Below, one piece after another: positions 59,792 to 64,000 of a stretch of DNA of 64,000 nt. Both the position numbers and the translations under genes were made by a program. The notes under the pieces were generated by a model. The model had not been told where the DNA came from. It made no database searches and worked only from the letters and a program-made list of their open reading frames with translations. The DNA lies in NCBI GenBank assembly GCA_001557505.1, contig LSAX01000002.1, positions 1,798,001-1,862,000 of the forward strand, given 5' to 3'. Origin of the DNA: Reticulascus tulasneorum. Lineage: Eukaryota > Ascomycota > Sordariomycetes > Glomerellales > Reticulascaceae. The stretch's first letter is position 1, and each line of letters starts with the position of its first letter.

Positions 59792-60453
59792 TAGTGACTA
59801 AATAGCAGTGACTCTCCAAAAGAAAAAGTTACCTGCAACTGGCGAAAATGAAACTACCATCTTTTCGTCAAAGCGGCACTCTTTTTTACAACCCACTTGG
59901 AGGGGTATTATCCGGTCAAGGCCTCTGCATCCCACATTCTGAGCACGTGTAGAGCAGACCATTGTTGTGACGCACCTTTCCGGGGGCGGCCCGGACCCTG
60001 GCATTGACTGGGCCGGGGCGTTTCCAGCCACGGCGTGGTTCATCCCACACCAGCCCATTAAACGTGCGGTAACAGGGTAGCACACTTCTCTCTATGTCGT
60101 TCATCATTGAGCTCGAAAATTTGTGTCGCAATGGATTTGACCTTTGCATGGTCCAGCCAGCTTCACATGACGAGCGAGCACTATAGGATAGCTATCGGTT
60201 GCCTCATACCACATTATGGATCTGACTGTGCACATTAGATAGTCTAACCTGCGTGAGTGGAGGTTGATCCCGATACTAATCAGCGTTCATTCACCTCCAG
60301 GCCATGCCAAGTAATGCTTAGCCAGCATATAGGTCTATTCGCGAACGTCTATCTAATCTCTTAGCTAACTATTTAGCACAGAGTGTCAATTCTCCACAGG
60401 TGGCTGCCCAGTCAATAGTCACAAGAACCTCCTTCAGCAATCAGGATTCCTTT

Positions 60454-63400
60454 CTACTCCGAGAGTGGTAGAACAGTGATTTCGGGTGTCTTCCACACAG
60501 CCCAATTGTCTGCTCTCTCGGGATTCCCAAACGGACGAAGTGCTGCGAAACGGAGTCTACACAGATTTTCGTTAGCTAACTATGATGAGAGAACTTAATC
60601 ATTTCATTCTACTTACGTGTATGTGCCAGGAGCTAGAGAGGTAGTGGGCGTATGTCAGCGAGACCCAAAAAGTACTTGATCATCCTATGGCTTACCGATG
60701 TACGTTGAGTTGCTCAGTTTTCCGAACCACCAAAACTGATGCCAGTACCAGCTGTACGGCGAGTTACGCACTAAATTGAAGATGGGAAACGATATGGTAA
60801 GCTCCTTGTCCATGTATCTAGGGTCAAAGTCGGCCCAGCTTTCGGAATCTGCGAATGTGGTTGCTGAGCCGACGTAACCATTCTCGCCAACGACGGGAGG
60901 GTACGTCCAACTGCGCTCTTTCCAGCCTGATTCGTAGATCTATACAGGCAGAAATCGATTAGTCCCAGGTTGACAGTCCGACAGCTTGATGAAGCCTTAC
61001 ATCTGCGCGTAGTTGCGAGGTGCCGTACTTAAGAGCAACATTGAAGGATGGCCAGTCTGGGTTCCTTTGATCTGTGTTAAAGGTGTAGCTGGGACGCGTT
61101 AGCATCGATCAAAAGGTACAATAAAATTAGGATTATTATGATCTTACGATGAGTGTTCGTAGATGTCTTCCTGATTTGGACCAGCCTGCTGCCAGGGACT
61201 GCCATCCTCGAAGACCGTATCGAACTCCTTTTTGATATCAAAAGCGGCTCCTGTGAGATATAAGCACCAAACCATGAGCGAGAACTCAGGAATAATGTCA
61301 GACCTTGGTATGGTACTGAAAGCTCTTCACCAGCGCTGGATGAAATGAGAACCTTCCCGCCGTAGAAAGGCAGCTTGTCTGCCTTGACACCCTTGGGGAG
61401 TTTGAAGTTGAACCTATTATGGGATTAAAATGAGGGATACAATTGAGAGCAGAGGATACCCACTGTGCGGTCTTCGTCTCGCCGGCTTTGACCTTGAAAG
61501 TTCCACTTGGGAAAGAGACCTCTGGAACAATATCTAAGGGAGTGAGTTCTGTAATCAATGCCAACCCCTTGGGCTGCGAGCCTTTGGCTTCAATTCCTCC
61601 TGCCGGCTGTAAGGTAAACCGGTACTCGACAGCTGTATTCGCATTATTCGTAATATCGACTTTATGATACCGGTTAAAATGCAGTGTGTCGTTGAGCACG
61701 AACTTGTCATAGCTTAAACTCGTCGTGTAGTTGAGAAGCTTCCAGGCGTTCACTAAACCGCCCCCAACCTGCTGAGGCGGCGCCCAAAATCCCCAGTCGT
61801 ACGGCTCCGTCTCATCCCAGAGGTTGTCGGCCGTATTCCAAGGCAAAGCCCCACCACTCGCGACGATGCGCTGCTGCATCGCCTTCCCGAACCCCTTACC
61901 ATGCACACTCCGGCCGCCATACTTGCCAATGTACAGAGCTGCCACACCCGCGACGTAAGGGCATGCCATTGATGTGCCGCTCAGGATGGCCCAGCCTCCA
62001 GGAACAGAGCTGAGGATGTTGCCGCCTGGAGCTGAGATATCTGGTTTGAGGTCCAAATCGTAAGTCGGACCCCAAGAGGTAAACTGGTCTGGCCGTCCAC
62101 CCGCCGAGTTGTAAGAACCAACCGCATGGTTAGGGAACTGAGAGAAATCGACCGTGATGCTGCCGCCTGCTTCAAGAGTCTTGAGAATAGTTTCACCGGA
62201 AGGCTTGTCCACCATAATGGCATCTGACTCGAAGTAGTATGGATACGGTGGGTTGGTAGGGTCGAAGGGTTGATCATTGTTGTAGATTATAATGTACTCG
62301 GCACCATACGGCAGAGTATTGTCCTGGATATCCGAGACCCAACAATCGCTCCGAGGGACAGCCACGACCTTGCCAGTAAAGTTGTAATCGCCAGCTGGGA
62401 GCGGGGTGCATCCGTCAGAATTATCGGGAAGCGAAACCAGCGGCCAGTCCTTGATGGTCCATGGTTGGTAATCGCGCCATTGTATGTACCCCAAAGTAAC
62501 AGTGTTGGGAGCATCGCTAACAGTCAGTGTCGCCTTGAACGGGAGGGCAGGCACAGTGGTAGCCTGTACGGATGCAACTCCGAGAACATTCTTGCCTGCA
62601 GCGCCGGAGCCGAGGAAAAGTGGTCCGTCATAACCTTCATTTCCAGCTGATATCGTGACAACAACACCCTCATCGACGATACGTGATGCGACGGTTGCCC
62701 ATGCGCCAGTACCCCAGCCGTTTGGCGAACCTATCGAAGAAGTGATGATATCGACCTGTTGGACCATCGTTAGTGGGACGGTGATGTACAGCTCGCTCGA
62801 TGGTGCTACATACGCCAGCCTCAAATGCCAATAGAAAAGCCTCAATTAGAGTATCTTCATCAGTGCCGCCCTGTTCGGAGATTCAGTAAGGGTGAAACCA
62901 GGCCAAAACTAGGAGCGGATCATCTTACCGCGATGGTGAACACCTTGTATGATAAGAGAGTAGCCTCGGGGGCGACACCAGAGTACCTGGGAGGGTCAGA
63001 ATTTGTTCGTGAAATGCAGGGTTTTCTCACATATGCCTTACCAATCTGATTTCCCAGCGATTATACCGGCGACGTGGGTGCCATGCCCGTTGGTATCATA
63101 GGGATCATCGTCCGGCTCTTTTTCATAACGATAGTTTCCTGGAGCCCAGTCTATGTTTGTAAGTTTCCGTTATTGATCTTGTTGAGTAGAGTTACTCACA
63201 CCCATCACCCACAAGATCATAGCCACCAGCAACCTTGTAACCAGGCCCAAAGCCTCCACCGAGCTAGTTTTCATCAGCAACAATGTCAACGAAGTTCCAA
63301 AGCTCGCGAGTAGCATCCACTTACAGCCGGGTGAGTATAGTCTGTGCCCGTATCGACGATTGCAATCTTCACGCCCTTACCAAAGTATCCCGCTGCATGT

Positions 63401-63865
63401 GCCTTGTCGACTCCAGTAGAGTTGTGTACTGTGTAATTCTGAGCGCTATAATCACTGCCAAAGGATTCCTTGACAACCAGAGGCGCGAGTTGAATCCTTG
63501 CTGCTGGCCAGGCTTGAGCAACCTCATCATGAACAATGAGAGTGTCAAAATTCTCTATCTCCGACTCCATACTAAAACCAGTGAAGACATCGGATTTGAA
63601 GGTCTTGAGCACCGTACTTCCTTCGCTGGCTCCCAGTTTCGCCGACAGAGCATCGACATCAGTACCCTTGCATGCGTCAGCTGTTTGAGCAAGTAGTATC
63701 TGAGGCCTATAGTGCAAGGCTCGACCCGACTTGACATACAGGAGTTACTTCAATAATATAACGCTTTGTGCCTGGCGCATCTGCCGTGGTAGTTCCGTCT
63801 TGGCGTCGGGTAAGGGCCGTTGTACCCCCGGCAACCGAGAGCGCGAAGAGAGCGGAACGGAGCAT
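60454..63865 (-). CDS. Secreted subtilisin-like serine protease (S8) with PA and Fn3-like domains
   Basis: Extracellular endoprotease of the large pyrolysin/Vpr-like subtilase type. The ATG at 63865 opens a signal peptide (MLRSALFALSVAGGTTA). An I9-type propeptide follows (RYIIEVTP, then a GTDVDALSAKLG exon). The catalytic triad spans several exons: Asp in IAIVDTGTDYTHP, His in NGHGTHVAGI, Ser in SGTSMACPYVAGVAAL. The oxyanion Asn lies in VTISAGNEG. A PA insert sits between His and Ser, and a long Fn3-like C-terminal half follows, with a hydrophobic-aromatic end (SPYSWYWHQFWW). About ten short introns are needed, several boundaries in the last third being approximate. The expected length is about 880 aa. 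The stop is the TAG at 60456-60454. Confidence 0.93.
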
Positions 63866-63955
63866 CTTGAGCAGCGCCTAATTATCCCGTGGGTGGGTTG
63901 CAAGTGTCGATGGTACAGACGCTATGGAGGCACACATACCAGGCACCGCCTAGAC

Positions 63956-63961
63956 TTTATA
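63956..63961 (-). promoter_or_regulatory. TATA box (TATAAA) of the subtilase gene
   Basis: GCTATAAAGT on the minus strand, about 90 bases before the ATG at 63865. Confidence 0.5.
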
Positions 63962-64000
63962 GCACGCGCAATAGACTGCTATTTTGTCTGCACTCAACCT

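Larger units (their letters stand above)
58562..60453. other. Region between the aminopeptidase promoter and the subtilase 3' end
   Basis: 1.9 kb. It holds the aminopeptidase TATA box (58678-58684) and a pair of imperfect direct repeats (59704-59791). A minus-strand frame at 59916-60149 has no recognisable domain. No gene supported. Confidence 0.4.

Noticed and set aside
59916..60149. 77-residue frame ending with CSECG
   Set aside because: A single CxxC is not a zinc domain; no upstream exon found.

Overview
This is nuclear chromosomal DNA of a filamentous ascomycete (Pezizomycotina, most like Sordariomycetes). The genes carry short introns, mostly 45-90 bases, with GT(A/G)NGT donors, CT(A/G)AC branch sites and YAG acceptors. 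The families are typical fungal ones: a Git3-type GPCR, a Zn2Cys6 regulator, ATP25, a CorA-like membrane protein, secreted proteases and small cysteine-rich secreted proteins. No rRNA, tRNA, CRISPR array or intact transposon was recognised. Exon structures below come from reading splice signals by eye and checking that the phase is kept.

Left part (1-14.8 kb): a SNF2 helicase with an embedded RING finger that runs off the left edge, a glucose-sensing type GPCR, a class I glutamine amidotransferase, a DHH exopolyphosphatase (PPX1), and a four-exon small secreted protein with 12 cysteines after its signal peptide. Centre-left (14.8-30.3 kb) is a housekeeping block: mitochondrial RNA polymerase RPO41 and the mitochondrial factor ATP25 diverge from one intergenic region, then come ADE8 (purine synthesis), an S1/P1 secreted nuclease, an ARC1-like tRNA-binding cofactor and an LSH/IRC5-type SNF2 remodeller. 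ARC1 and LSH also diverge from a shared region.

Centre (30.3-44.8 kb): a doubtful small membrane ORF, an aldo-keto reductase, the GINS subunit PSF2, about 3.4 kb of apparently gene-free DNA, a Zn2Cys6 regulator convergent with an Old Yellow Enzyme-type flavin oxidoreductase, and a small PLDc_N-type membrane protein.

Right part (44.8-64 kb) looks accessory: an 8-cysteine secreted effector-like protein between AT-biased gene-poor stretches, an unusual protein kinase fused to a von Willebrand A-like domain, a hypothetical or decayed gene, a fungal CorA-like two-helix membrane protein without the GMN signature, and two secreted proteases on one strand (an M28 aminopeptidase and an S8 subtilase). 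The kinase-vWA plus CorA-like neighbourhood is the best candidate for an undescribed system, but its function is inference only.
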